A stretch of DNA of 64,000 nucleotides, taken from assembly GCF_018687715.1 (NCBI RefSeq), contig NC_056753.1, forward strand, positions 27,095,445 to 27,159,444, read 5' to 3'. The position numbers and the translations under genes were made by a program. Every line of letters starts with the position of its first letter. The first letter of the stretch is position 1. Of the stretch, positions 1-12,164 are shown piece after piece. Origin of the DNA: Carya illinoinensis (lineage: Eukaryota; Streptophyta; Magnoliopsida; Fagales; Juglandaceae). Below the pieces are notes generated by a model. That model did no database searches. It saw only the letters and a list, made by a program, of their open reading frames with translations, and was not told the origin of the DNA.

Positions 1-434
1 CGTCAATGTTATGAGGGTGGTCTCGATCGTCTTGATAATTATGATCATGAGCTCTAAGTATTTGTTTTGCAAACATTTTTTCTAGATTTTGTCACTGGGT
101 TGATATTTTTGTTGGCTTCCCAGCGTTATCTCAATTTGTACTTTGGTTGCTGGGAAAATGTTAAAGAAGAGAGGAAATTTTAGTATTAAGACTGACACTC
201 TCTTATAAGCTTTTATGTTTTAAAAAAAAAAGGTTCAACCCGGAATTCGTATTTTTAGATTCATTTAGGTTCTAGTTTGGATTTAAAATCTCCAAGTATA
301 CTTGGATTCTTAAGTCGAAACTCGGTTGAATAGTCTTAACTAGTGTGTAGTGTAAGAATGATAAATAAAATTTTTCTTTAGAATTTAAGATTTTCAATAA
401 ATACATTAAATACAAACAAATTTTACAAAAATTA
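1..434. other. AT-rich intergenic DNA, no gene seen
   Basis: Low-complexity AT-rich sequence with short broken frames. No protein similarity, RNA gene or terminal repeat is recognisable here. Confidence 0.5.
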
Positions 435-560
435 AATCATAAAATGGTATGACTTCATGTGGTATATTATATTGTAAAGATATTTTTATTGTAAAGTAAA
501 TCTAATATATCATATAAAATTATGTCAGTTTATAAATATATTTTTATGAAATATCTTTAT
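435..560. mobile_element. MITE-like AT-rich inverted repeat, family B (copy 1)
   Basis: The stretch shares the core pattern of a palindromic AT-rich repeat seen again near 11653, 30800 and 31405: a GTGATATATTA-like left arm, a TTTTATAATAAA-like centre and an AATATATCA-like right arm. It has no coding capacity. The edges are approximate and this copy is the most diverged of the four. Confidence 0.4.
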
Positions 561-1156
561 GACAATAACACATCCTTTATGTTTTCAATTAAAACCCTTA
601 TAGCAAGATTAACGCATGAAGTGTTTATTAAATATTATCAAAAAACTTATAGTAACGGTTGAGATTTAAAATCAATTTAATATATCTATATCTTATACAC
701 TTTATACAAGACAGCACTAGTAGTGGGCTCAACAAAGTTAATTTTGAGCCAAAATATAAATGAAGTGCAAAATAAAGTGCAACAGTGGGCTCAATAAATA
801 AATAGTAAATTTAACCTCAAACTATATGGTTGGCCAAATTATTTTTGGACTAAAAAATTGACTTCTCGCTATCTACTTCTCTCCCGCGCAAAAAGAAAAA
901 ACCAAAGAAAGACCCACGAAATGTTGCCTACCTTTCCTCTCCCTCACTTTGAACAAAACTCACGCATTGAACACCAAAACCATCATCTCCCACCGTCGCA
1001 CTGAACGCCAACACCATCGACTCCAACTATCGCCACCGTATGCCATGCCAAACTCCATTTTTCTCTCTGTTTGTTTTGTTTTTTTGGGATTATAGGCTTT
1101 AGTTGGATTGTTGTTTGATTTGTGGATTCTTCTGATTTTTTTTCTTGATGCATTTT

Positions 1157-4100
1157 TGTAAGGCCCGTCCTTTAAAAAATGATTTTAAGAAACTAGACGG
1201 AAATTACGGTTCTGTTTTGAAATTTTTTTTCCTTTCATGCCAGGATACAAAAGACTTTATGTTTATAAATAAAACTTGTTTTCTTAATTAAAAGGTTACA
1301 GCGAAAAATATTATATTTCATAATTAAAATATCTCGTATAAAATAACATACCTAGGCTTTCGTGCTCTTCCCCTTGGACTGTGCCCGTTCTGACGTGTCA
1401 TGCTCATCTTGTCTTTGGGAGGTCACACATTAAAACTAAAATGAGTCAATGACTCGTAAGTATTACTTCATACAATTAAAACATAACAATATAAGTTTTC
1501 AGTCATGTACTCATCACTCTATACATATCATACATAGACATTCGATTAATTTTAAAACGTTGCGAGGTGGAGTTTTTGTTTAAAAATGTTTTCTTCTCGT
1601 AAAACAGTTCCTCACGCCTCGTAGCCTTCATTTTTTAAGGAGTCTATTCGTGCATACATCTTTTCATACATACATATATTCTTTCTTAATATACATACAT
1701 TTTTTCTTATCACTTTCATTAGCCGTTGCACACTATTGCCCCACCTGTGTTGGGGTTAACAGTCTTTTGGACTTGATTCTGCCCATGGCCACGGGTTGAG
1801 AATCCATTCTATCAAGGTGCAACACTGGGTGCACTATCAGTACTATTTATCCAGCATTGCAATCTGCCCAGTCCAGTCCTTTGGTACCTTTTCCTTTTTA
1901 TTCATGTGGCCATTACGTATTTTCATACATTAAAACATTTAATCCATTCATTCATTTCAGTCATTTCGTTTCTTTTCAGTCCACTCAGTCATTTACAGTT
2001 CTTTACATTCCTTTCTTTCAATTCTTTGCAGTTCTTACAGTCTTTTCTTTTAGTTCATTCGTAAAAGTTATTTTAAAAGCATGAGTTTAAACATCTTTCA
2101 TGACATCATTTAAAACGTTAGTTCGTGCATTATTTAAAGTATCAATTCATAGGGACATTTTAAAACTCTTTCTTTGCATCTTTTAAAGAATGGGGCCGAG
2201 GCCTCTCGTTTCATTTCATGAACATACATACAATACGTACCACTTATAGCGTCCATCCACATGTATACACTTACATATTTTGGGTGCGTGAAAAAAGACT
2301 GTCAAAGAGGGTTGTTACATACATATACTTGAAAACTTATATTTAGCGTTCTTTCGTAAAGCATGTTTTGTAAAGAAAAACATTTCATTTTCATATTATT
2401 TTATTTATAACACTCTAGAAGAGTATGAACGCAATACTTACTTGGACTTCATGCCCTATTCATTCCATGCAGTCCATTTGTGTGCGTGTCAGATGACAAC
2501 CTATATGCATACACATAACGTTACGTCATTCTCTATTTAATGCATAAGCAATTATATTAGAAATAAAACTATGCTTCACTTGGAACATTCTACATCCATC
2601 CATGAGCTCTTACGTGCCATTTACTATGCTAAAACCTTCGGAGTTTTATTCCTTAAAGTGAACTTCTATGATTCACCTTAGGGTTAAGACACTAAGACTT
2701 TCGTCTTATTCTTCTATCAACCACATATCGACGCATGACTCAGACTGACTAAGTCACTCATCCTAGTCCTAGACAACTTACCCATTACTATTTTCATATA
2801 TCCAAGCCCATACTCAAATCTCATTCCTATCTATACAGGTCACATGACCTTAAACCAACTCTAAGGCTTAAACATCGTGCAACCATGCTAAGGACAGATT
2901 ACCTATTATATATGGTGAACTGGTCTGGCGCACGTGTTTCGTCAAAGGCACAGGTATCTTATCCCTTTATCGCTTAAGACTACACACAGTCCACTGGTAG
3001 CGTGCTTATATGAACAAGCATCATATTCCGATACTAACTTACTCAGACTCGGTTGATAGAACTCTTCCTACTTCTCGGCCTTATATAAGTTCATCCTGAC
3101 ACTTAATAAGAGGACTGCATCCACAAATGCACCTCTATCACGTCATGTAGCTCGAGACAAATCCCGAGTCACGTCACGACGTCCGTCATGCTTCCGATGC
3201 ACTATTCTCACACTTTTCCACCACTTCACATATACTCTCAGCCATAAGTCAACCACAAGGTGACACCCGTCACCTCAAACTACAAGCCACATCACATCTA
3301 CTTTGGGACACTATTATACAGTTTTTGACGCTACACAATACACTTTACGCTCCTTGACTATGCAGTCCAAATCTTCTTGACACGCCGTCAGGTGTATCAC
3401 AACACTGCACAAAGTACACTTTACGTAAACTCTCTTACACTCACACTACGCCACACATCACTACGACGCACATCACACCGTGCGTCGCTACACTACATGG
3501 AGTACACTCCACATGTACTCCTTTCGCACACCACGCCGCATCACAACTAGGCATACACCTCATGCCCATATTCACAACACAGTCCACAACATTACACAGT
3601 TATGCCCAACACTTCGTTACACAACCACACTTCACATCGAACTCCACAACACCAACAACACAATCCATAACCTATTAACTAACATATATCATAAATAATG
3701 AGAGATAGAGGGTTATACCATTGATGGATAACCCGTGCATTGCTTGCTGCCTGTCACAATCAAAGGCGTCGAAGGAGTCGTACATGGCGGTTTACATAGC
3801 GTACGGTGGTGAATCCTTTCATACAGTGGCTGTCCACCACGTAAAGTGGTGGTTTGGCCTTAGGGATAGCTAGGCGTGGTCTTGGAAAGGCTCAAGTTGG
3901 CCTCATGGTGGTCTGGGTGGCAGAACACAGCAGTATCTCACCGTGAACAGTGCATCCGAGAGTGTGAGGGTGCGTGAGAGAGGTGGGGACTATGGAATTT
4001 CATGAGGAGCTAGGGGGAGGAAGAGGGAGGTTGGTGGAAGTGTTTGGTGGCAGGTGGTGGTTGGAAGGTGGCTCATAACGGTGGATTTGGCCATGAGTGT

Positions 4101-5154
4101 TGCAAATCATGCATGAGAGAGTGGGGAAGAGTGAGAGCTGTAGGAATTTCGGTTGGGTATGAAAATAGTTAGGGAAGATCGTGGTGGTGGTGGTAAGGTG
4201 GCGTGGGTAGCCGTACACGGTGGTGCATGATGGAGAAACCATGCGTGTGTGTGTAATGACCCATCGAAGAGAGAGGGAGGTAGGGGGAAAGAAGACCAAG
4301 GAAATGAAGCCCATGGAGTAGTGGTGCCATTGGTGGTGGTCGGAGGCCAAGTTGGCCGTGTAGGGAGGCTCTAGGAGGAGAAATGGGCTTAAAACCCATT
4401 TTAGCTAAGCTGCCATGGGAGGAGGAAGAGGCTGCTGTGGAGCTCACCTGTGGGAGGAGGGACTCGTTGGCGGGGAGGGAAGTTGCCAGTGGTGAAGGTG
4501 AAGTTGAATGGCCGATGGTGGAGGTGGGCTGGAGGAAGGAAGAGCATGGTGAGGGAGAAGTCGTGCACATCGGGCTGAGAGAGAGAGAGAGAGAGAGGTA
4601 GCCGCTTGAGTATTTAATCCAGACCCTTCGTTTTGGGATCTTCAAAACGATTTAACGATGAGTTTAAATATTGATTTAAAAATGCGTAAATATTTTATTT
4701 AAATTAAAACACTGAGATGAATTAAAATAGAATATTAGTTTATAAACTAAACTTTATAAAATAATATTCTTTTATCATTAATTAAAATGATGAAGTCTCG
4801 TTAATCACTTGAAGAGAATAAAATTATTTAAATTAATTTAGAATTTTTAACATAAATTTAAATCTCGTAATATTTTTAAATGATCAAAATATTTATTTAA
4901 ATAATTTTTCATAATTATAATATTTTTGGAGCTCTTAAAAAATATTATAATTGTGTTATTTAAAAACAAATTTAGTCCAATAACATTGGAAATACCACAT
5001 TTAATTATTTCCTAAATATTTAAAATATTCGTAAATTTTTAAAATAATTAGATTGCTTTAAAATCCACTTGATATATTTTAAAACATGCCATCGAGGTAC
5101 GACACGTAGATCGAAACTCGTAATTAAAGAAGAAAGAATGAGTGGATTATTACA
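1157..5154. mobile_element. Large solo-LTR-like insertion (gypsy-type), TSD ATTTT
   Basis: The block begins TGTAAGGCCC, ends ATTATTACA, and is flanked by the 5-bp direct repeat ATTTT (1152-1156 and 5155-5159), as expected for an LTR-retrotransposon insertion. It contains no gag or pol. Its layout is an AC-rich part, a GGTGG-rich part at 3720-4560 and an AT-rich part near 4650-5100. This parallels the LTR-like blocks at 39306-41627 and 39215-44977. At 4.0 kb it is long for an LTR, so a non-coding LARD-type element is the alternative. Orientation is uncertain. Predicted frames inside are low-complexity artefacts. Confidence 0.55.
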
Positions 5155-5968
5155 ATTTTTCTTCTCTGTCTGATTCTTCTCTGCCTAGGTGATGCAATTT
5201 TCTGGATTTTTCAACCTTTGATTGAATTTCTGGATGCTGGGTAAGAAAGTGTAGGAGATGAAAGAAAGTCTGATTCATGAGCACTTGTTTTTTGCCAGAT
5301 TTAAGACCCTGCCTTCTTGAGCATGTTATGATATTCAAAGCAGAGTAACGAAGTTGAGGATGAATTTGAACACCCTTAATTTGAATTTGAAGTGTTGAAA
5401 TGTTGGGACTTCAGTTTCTAAGTCTGTGAATAGCGTAATAAATTTTAATTCATTGGCTAGTGATATTTTTTAATATAATGAGTCAACATCCCATCAGAAA
5501 TAATTCTTGTAGAAATGCTCTTAGAGTGGCCCCATTTTAAGTTGATTCTGATCCAACGGTGCATTTGGCCGTGGGTGTTCTTAATGCTATGCCTTTCATA
5601 TTGTGGCAAGAAATATGATAGAATTTTAGGCACAAAATGAGAAAGTAACTTGAGATCTGTTGAGAAGCTTTACCTTTACTAGATTTTATTGAGAAAGCAA
5701 AAATTATTTTGGTGGGTATCCAAGGGTTTCTTTCTCAGAATATCCATCACGCCATTAGCAATAATCTCATCTTGTATTGAATATATTTCTGTCCCATGTT
5801 GCATATATAGATTCTGTCCTCATTTTTTATTTAGTTTTTGTATATAATTCAGACATGGTTACATTTAGTCTTAGCTATCATGCATTTGGTTCCTTGGTTA
5901 AATTTAGTCTTAGCTCTTGAATGCAATTTAGATATGGATACATTTTGGATGGATGATATAATTCAGAC

Positions 5969-7140
5969 ATGGATACACTTCAGATGGATGATATCCGATT
6001 CCTTGTCCCATATCTCTTGTTAGGAATGGATCTATCCACTCACTGTGATGCCTACTTCACAAATCTTTTAAATAACAATGACTTTTTTATAAATGCCACA
6101 AATGAGATTAATGAACAAAAACTCTCTCCACCCCAAGTTGAGATTATTGAAGTTGAACCGAGTGACGAAAAATACAACAAGGTAATAATTTTAGTAATGA
6201 GGAAGATTTGTTGCTTGTGGAGGGATAGCTTGAAACTTCCTTAGATGCGGTATAAGAAAAAGATCAAAAGTACATAATGTTATGGAAAATAATTCATAAA
6301 TATTTTGAGGAAAACAAGAAATTTGACTCTTTATGTAATTACACATCTCTAAAGAATCGGTAGTTGACGATTCAACAAGTTATAAATAAGTTTTTGTGGT
6401 TACTTGGCCCAAGTCGAAAGAATGCATTCAAGTGGGTTTAACGAGCAAGACAAGGTATGTTTTGCATCTTTTAAACTTATTTTTTCAACATGCTACTTAT
6501 TTTGCACTGTTTAAACTTATTTTTTAACATGCTATTTTTTTTTTTTTTTAACATCATACTTATTTAGAACCATGGTGCTTTATGTATGTAGATTGGCAAG
6601 GTAAAGGTCATGTTCTTGGGGTTAGAGAATAAGTCTTTTATTGATTATTGTTGGCGGGTGTTAAGATTCAATCTAAAGTGGGTGGAACATATGGAAATAG
6701 TGAAGCCGAAGAAGAAACTAAGTTCAAATGGTTCGACACCAAATTCAACAAATCTAGGCGAAGATGAGGATTTTCATGTTGCATCTTCAAATTTGGAACA
6801 ACCAATGGGTTTAAAGTAGAAAAAGAGAAAAGAAATGACTAACTCCGATTCTCTTGTGGTACTAAATGAGATGGCAGAAATTAGAAAGAGTAAACTTGTG
6901 CTTATGCAAGAAAGACCTGATCATGACAATAAAATGTTGTCTTAGGCATGAGGAAATGAGTCTTAGGCAAGACAAAGTGCGTATTCAGAAAGAGAATGTG
7001 TTACTTCAGCAAGAGAAAGCACGGAATGAAGAAAAGAAAGAAGATAAAAGAATTATGATATTAAATACAAGTGTCATGCCTCCAATACTACAACAATACC
7101 ATCTCTAACGACAAATAGAAATACTTGCAAGTCGTGCTAG
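5969..7140 (+). pseudogene. Decayed trihelix/NAM-associated ORF (PIF/Harbinger ORF1-like)
   Basis: The pieces, read across frames, resemble the plant proteins annotated as glutathione S-transferase T3-like or NAM-associated, which share the SANT/trihelix fold of PIF/Harbinger ORF1. Near 6204-6440 one reads EDLLLVEGWLETS, then WKIIHKYFEENKKF, then NKFLWLLGPSRKNAFKW. An intron-like gap follows, and a second exon from about 6591 gives FIDYCWRVLRFNLKWVEHM and PKKKLSSNGS. A charged coiled-coil tail (EEMSLRQDKVRIQKEN, QQEKARNEEKKEDKR) closes it at 6950-7060. Several in-frame stops (for example near 6275, 6360 and 6438) and a frame change after the intron make it non-functional. The protein would bind transposon ends with the transposase if intact. 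The domain assignment rests on pattern memory. Confidence 0.55.
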
Positions 7141-7723
7141 GAAAAACCAGCTGTAGGGCAATTTTATGGAGTATTGTTATATTTGTGGTTTGTTCTATTT
7201 TGATCTTATGGAGTCACATTTATGTGATGTTATATTTATCTTTGTTGGCTTTTTGAACTCTAATTGCTTCAGATTGACCATTATGGAGTAATGTTATATT
7301 TATGTTTTTTGAATTAATCACTTCAAATTGATCATTACGGAGTGATGTCGCATGAATAAATATTTATTATATATATCACAACAATAATACAATCATAAAT
7401 TTTAATACAATAATAATATAACCATAAACTTTAATACAACAATAAATTTTAATACAACCATAAATTTTAATATAATCATATTCAAATTACCATTAGAATT
7501 AAAATAATAAAAAGTTCAAAATCAATATTTTAATAGAATAATGAAAGATTTGTTGAGCCTATTATTTGATGTTATAAAAAGTGACTAGTTAAAATTTGTA
7601 AAAATAAATTTTCTAATTAAATTTTAACTAAAATTTGTTGAGGCCATTACTAATGTTCTTAAAGGCATAACTTATGCCTGCATGCGCACCTTGCAAACAT
7701 GTCAGAGTTTATATTATTAAAAA

Positions 7724-7870
7724 GAATAATGCTATATACAATTATTTTGTGTATTTTTTATATATTTCATTAATGTAATTAGCTGTATCAATTTTTTTAA
7801 TATATAATTAATCACATTAATAAAGTGTGCAAAAAAATACATAAAAATAATTGTATATAGAATTTTTATA
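7724..7870. mobile_element. Foldback MITE with about 60-bp inverted arms
   Basis: The left arm, containing CTATATACAATTATTTTGTG, is mirrored by a right arm containing CATAAAAATAATTGTATATAG. The pairing continues inward past ATTAATGT(A/G)ATTA, so almost the whole element is a hairpin. There is no coding content and the target duplication is unclear. Confidence 0.6.
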
Positions 7871-8734
7871 TTAAAAAATAGAAAAAAAAATATACGAAAA
7901 TGACTATATATATATATATATAGAATTTTTACATTAAAAAATTAAATTAAAAAAAAAAAAGGACGAGAAAAAGTAGCCTAGAATAAGAACTGAAGAAGAA
8001 CAGTCAAGCTTCATCCGAAGAAGAAAAGGCAGACGACAAATCCTTCCTCTCATGAAGATCTCGTGCATCTCTTAGATCTCTTCATCTCTCTCGGATTTGA
8101 GAAATATCTTCTCAGTTCTCTTCCTCTCTCTCAAACCGTTGTTTGGATGGAGTGACTGAGCTCGGCCGCTACCCACTCCTCGGCGTAGAACCAGGTACAA
8201 GTACTTTGCAAGTTACAAGCTTTTTATTTTCTTTCTCAACACAGGTAAGAGTTCTTTTTCAATTGTTGCGCCCCTGGTAAAGTTCAAACGGCTTAAAGTT
8301 GTTAGAGTTGTATTTTTAACCATTGATTGAATACCAGCATTCAGTTGCTTCTCGTTGGGGTTGTGTGTGGATTTCATATAGTAAACAAAAAACAAAAAAC
8401 AAAACAAAACAAAAAAAAAAAACAAAAAAAGAAAGAAAAGTTCCTATGGAATGGTGATTTCTCACCCGGCACATTTCTCCCTCATAGAAGAAATAAGAAC
8501 ACGGGCCATTAAAACAAGTTCCAATCGTCAAGCCGAGGAAGAAGAAAATGCAAGGGTTGGGTTTTCCATTAATGAAACGCACCATTTCTTCGTGCTATGG
8601 ATTTGTCCCATGTGGCACCTCTCCCTTCATAAAATGCAGTGTTGCATTTTGCCTAGTAGTCAGTTCTTCTAGCTACAAGCAGTTAGCGTAGCCATTAGCG
8701 CACCAAGATGACATGGCAGAGCAGTTTTTATAAA
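7871..8734. other. Non-coding stretch with a leader-like CT-rich segment
   Basis: At 7970-8240 the sequence is rich in CTCTCT and GAAGA blocks and resembles a plant 5' leader. No long conserved frame follows. A purine-rich A-tract occupies 8386-8440. The short frames here have low complexity and no recognisable domain. Confidence 0.35.
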
Positions 8735-8910
8735 GAGTAATATTACATACAATTATAGAATTACAAACGCCGTGCAATCGCTTTAAAAAAAGTGTGGTTC
8801 ACGATTAAAAAATTAATTTTTTTTACATAAATCGTATATTAATTCATTTTTTTCAAAGCAACTACACGCCGCTTGTACAAACATGACTACAAATATCATT
8901 TCTCTTTTAT
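8735..8910. mobile_element. MITE family A (copy 1)
   Basis: The left part reads AGTAATATTACATACAATTA, then AAACGCCGTGCAATCG. The right part ends TACAAATATCATTTCTC. The same arrangement recurs at 47581-47770 and, more diverged, at 46020-46145. The ends are imperfect inverted repeats (AAAGAGTAATATTACAT against AAAGAGAAATGATATTT). It is non-coding. Confidence 0.55.
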
Positions 8911-10047
8911 AAAATAAAATAATACTATTTCTTTTAATAGCAAAAACCAACTCCTTTACCAGACATGGCTAATTGACAGATTATACCACCATAAGAAACC
9001 AGAAACCACCAAACCAACCCACCACGCAGCCACCTCCACGGTCAGTTCCACACCGTGAGCCTCCTACATGCTGCCACCACCCTGTACCGTGAAGTCCCTG
9101 TTTCTCTCTACGCCACAACAGAGCACTGCCATAGGTTCTCTCCTCCATGCCAAAACTCCTCCCTACAACCACCACCTTGCACTATAAAGACATTGTTTCT
9201 CTCTTCGCTAAAACAGAGCACTGTCAAATCCTCCCTACAACCACCATCAATGCTAAAAAGAAACCATCGTTTCTTTCCTAACGGCAGAACCCATTCTATC
9301 ACCATCGACCCAGCTCGTGCCGCCATCGACAACGCCGTAGCCCAGCCCCACCTCACGATCCCTTGAAGGCACTGCCATACCTCCGTGGCAGCAACTGCTG
9401 CGTTACTCCTCGTTCGAAGTCCACCCCCACGCATAGAGGAAGCCAACCAGCAACTGTTGCGATCTCCTTTAGCTCGAAGTTTCGCCGTTGCGCGCACCAC
9501 CTGAGCCCAACGCCGTTGCACCCAGCCTTGCTCTCTTAGTGAACTCTCTCTCTCTCTCAGCTCCCCGATTGCGCGCAGAAGCATCTGCTGTTGACGTTGC
9601 CTCAGCTCAGATCCGTCGGATGCAGATTTCCTTGTGCTTCCCGTGTAAATCGCCTACTGCACATTTAATCAGGTTCCCGCCCAAAACCTAATTCACTCAA
9701 AACAAATTAAAACTCACCGCTTCATTAAACAGTACAGGTGGAACAAATTGATGCCCAATCGGTTCCTAACTCGCTTTAGATTTTATTTGGTTACATAAAT
9801 AATACGAGATAAGATGGAATATTTTAAATAGTAATAAATAAAATATTATTATAATATAATTTTTTTTGTATTTAAATTTAAAAAAATTAAATTATTTATT
9901 ATATTTTATATAAAAATTTAAAAAAATTATAATAATAAATTATAATAATGAATTGATATGATAATTTTTATTTTAATTAACCAAGCGGGACTGATTTCCA
10001 AATACTATTGAATCAGACTTTTTCCTTCTCCCTCTCCTTTTGGAAGT
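8911..10047. other. CCACC-rich non-coding block and AT-rich block, no gene supported
   Basis: The segment 8990-9640 is GC-rich with CCACC and CTCTC motifs. A motif of about 50-80 bases is repeated (ACAGAGCACTG followed by CTCCCTACAACCACCA, at about 9117-9175 and 9211-9249). Frames exist on both strands but lack domains. From 9780 to 9980 the DNA is nearly pure A+T. It could be the inside of a non-autonomous transposon like the one at 46347-47444, but I could not find paired ends. Confidence 0.35.
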
Positions 10048-10443
10048 TTGTTTCCTTTGTATCGTGAAAACTGGTTTGAAAACATTGTTAGGAGTCCAAC
10101 GAGAAAGGTGTGGAAAGATCCTTAGAATTGGTGGGCTTTTCAATATTTGGATACCACTCTCCAATGGCAAGTCCTGCCCATGCCAGCCAAGGTGAAGGCT
10201 TGTAGCCAATACCAACTGGGCCCGAGGGTTCGGCTTTAGAAGGTCCAAGACCCAAGTGTGCCTCCGAGTGCCTCGCCTGCACCACGTGTCCAGCTAGAAA
10301 AGGAGAGTTTGGTACTTTCTCAAACAAGACGGATATTCACTAGTCTAAAGAAAACAAACAGAACGAACATCATTGCAATTAGTTGACTTATCCTATATAC
10401 TTTGGTGCTAGATCTTTGATTACAGATCGATCATCAGAGCGCA
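10048..10443 (+). promoter_or_regulatory. GSTU copy 1 promoter and 5' leader
   Basis: Sequence conserved with copy 2 lies immediately upstream of the start codon. It contains a G-box-like ACCACGTGTC at 10281-10290 and a TATA-like TCCTATATAC at 10391-10400, about 45 bases before the ATG. ACGT-core G-boxes bind bZIP and bHLH factors in plants. Stress or hormone regulation is inferred only from that motif and from the gene family. Confidence 0.5.
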
Positions 10444-11420
10444 ATGGAAGAAGTGACGCTTCTGGGATTTTGGCCTAGCCCCTATAGCCACAGAGTGATA
10501 TGGGCTCTGAAGCTGAAGGGTGTGAAGTATGAGTACATAGAAGAAGACCTCGGCAACAAGAGCGATATGCTACTGCAGTACAACCCTGTTTACAAGAAGA
10601 TTCCTGTGCTTGTTCATGGCGGCAGACCTATAGCCGAGTCCTTCGTCATCCTGCAATACATCGAAGACACTTGGCCTCATACTTACCCTTTGCTGCCGAA
10701 GAATGCCCACGAGAGGGCTTTAGCTCGGTTCTGGATTAAATTCGGGGAAGATAAGGTAGTTTTGACTTGCACAATTACTCTATCATCATCATCATCGTCG
10801 ATCTTTCTAATTATTACTGTTTATATATATATGAACTTGCTTGTTCATGAATTCCATCCGTCGGGCCATCAAGTTTGATTTGCTTGTACTTTGAGTAAGA
10901 TGTTAGGATTTGTTTTGGTAGTTTTAATATTAATTTAAATTGGCTAGCTAGTTATTAATTAGGTAGTTTTAATATTAATTTAAATGGGCTAGTTATTAAA
11001 ATGCTAATTAACTAATTATAACTTACTTCTCTGATCATATAGGGTTACATTATTTTCTCAGCATTTTTCCTAGTTTCAGAAGAGAAAGATCTGGGGGATG
11101 CAGGAATGAAAGAAGTGTTGGAGTTTCTGAAAATCTTGGAAGAGCACGCTCTTGGGGACAAAAAGTTTTTCGGTGGAGACAAAATAGGAATGGTAGACAT
11201 AGCGTATGGATGGCTTAGTTACTTTTTCAAAGGCATGGAAGAAATGAGAGGGGTGAAGCTGCTAGAACCCAGCACCTTACCTCGCTTGCATGCATGGGCT
11301 GAGAATTTCAAACAAGTTTCTGTAATCAAAGACAACCTTCCTGACTACACCAAATTGTTGGTCCATTTAAAATCAGTTAGGGAGAAAATGACTGCCCAGA
11401 ACCCTACCTCCAAGAAGTAA
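10444..11420 (+). CDS. GSTU: Tau-class glutathione S-transferase, copy 1 (two exons)
   Basis: Exon 1 is 10444-10755 (104 codons). A 287-bp GT-AG intron in phase 0 is followed by exon 2, 11043-11420, giving 229 residues, the usual size for plant tau GSTs. Such cytosolic dimers conjugate glutathione to electrophiles and herbicides or act as peroxidases. The N-terminal thioredoxin-like half carries [10 protein letters not shown], where Ser12 is the expected catalytic serine. KIPVLVHGG and the glutathione-binding Glu65-Ser66 ([14 protein letters not shown]) follow. The helical C-terminal half includes [11 protein letters not shown] and [10 protein letters not shown]. The single intron at this site is the family norm. 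The start is supported by the leader shared with copy 2 and by family alignment. It reads intact and is the better candidate for the functional copy. Its substrate cannot be told from sequence. Confidence 0.93.
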
Positions 11421-11652
11421 TGTTCCATAGCTAACTAGCTCCAGCTTGCTTCGTTGGGAATAACAGACAATTAAAGTATGATAAAGGATTCTGTGGCACC
11501 AACGTTTTGCCCTGTTTGTTAATTGTTACTTGATTAATTAAGTGACTTCATAATTATGATATCATGTTTGTGTTAGAGAATTGAGGGTTTTTCTTGACAA
11601 AAAAAAACACCATATATGCATTTCAATAAGAAGAGATCAACTGCTACAGTCA

Positions 11653-11800
11653 CATAAATATCTCATAAAATTAAAATCGTAAACTAACGTGACTTTATAT
11701 GATATATTAGATCTATTTTATAATAAAATTAACTTTACAATCTAACATATCACATTAAATTATGTTAATTTGTGAGTTTATTTTTATGATATATATATAT
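11653..11800. mobile_element. MITE family B (copy 2), 3' flank of GSTU copy 1
   Basis: An imperfect palindrome. The left arm holds ATAAATATCTCATAAAATTA and the right arm AGTTTATTTTTATGATATAT, around a TTTTATAATAAAATTAA centre. The matching copy at 30800-30940 downstream of GSTU copy 2 shows that this insertion predates the duplication. Confidence 0.6.
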
Positions 11801-12164
11801 TTGGTGACTAAAACATTTATCATAAATTAATACCTTCATTCCAAATTGTGACCAGACTTTCTCTCTTTCTTTCTTTATCCCCATGTCTTTTTTTTAGCTT
11901 TGTTTATTTATGGAAGAAGCTGTCAGCCGGTCCGGTCAGTTCACCATTTTTACACTAGCCATTTATAAAGATTTACCACGTAAGAGACTTAGCAAATTAT
12001 ATTTTACACCCACATTTAGTAGATTACACTTTTTTAATTTTCTCCCCTCTTTCTCTCTCTCTCCCTACCCCCACCCCTTTTGCTGCAAACCCCCCCTCCC
12101 TAAAAATCTGTTATAAGCTCAACATTTGCTTTCTCTTTGAGTTTAAGGCCTCGAATCCACTATG

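Larger units (their letters stand above)
714..7658. mobile_element. Candidate PIF/Harbinger-like element, interrupted by a solo LTR
   Basis: The left end (about 714-745) and the reverse complement of the right end (about 7625-7658) match over roughly 29 bases, both containing TAGTA(G/A)TGG(G/C)CTCAACAAA. Between them lie a gene-like 5' region (850-1156) and a decayed ORF related to PIF/Harbinger ORF1. Without the 1157-5154 insertion the element would be about 2.9 kb. No matching 3-bp target duplication is clear (ACA on the left, TTA on the right), and another possible end lies near 5515, so the left boundary is uncertain. Confidence 0.35.
10048..12164 (+). repeat. GSTU segmental duplication, copy 1 (about 2.1 kb)
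   Basis: The block from the GTTTCCTTTGTAT motif to the CTCGAATCCACTATG motif is matched by copy 2 at 21408-31275, once later insertions in copy 2 are removed. The match covers upstream DNA, both exons, the intron and the 3' flank, including a MITE. The right edge abuts a gypsy fragment at about 12165. Confidence 0.8.

Noticed and set aside
4000..4650. Overlapping frames of 116-158 codons in both strands
   Set aside because: They arise from GGTGG/CCACC-rich low-complexity DNA inside the solo-LTR-like block and show no domain.
9108..9584. 158-codon minus-strand frame
   Set aside because: CCACC-rich non-coding composition, open also on the other strand, no domain recognised.
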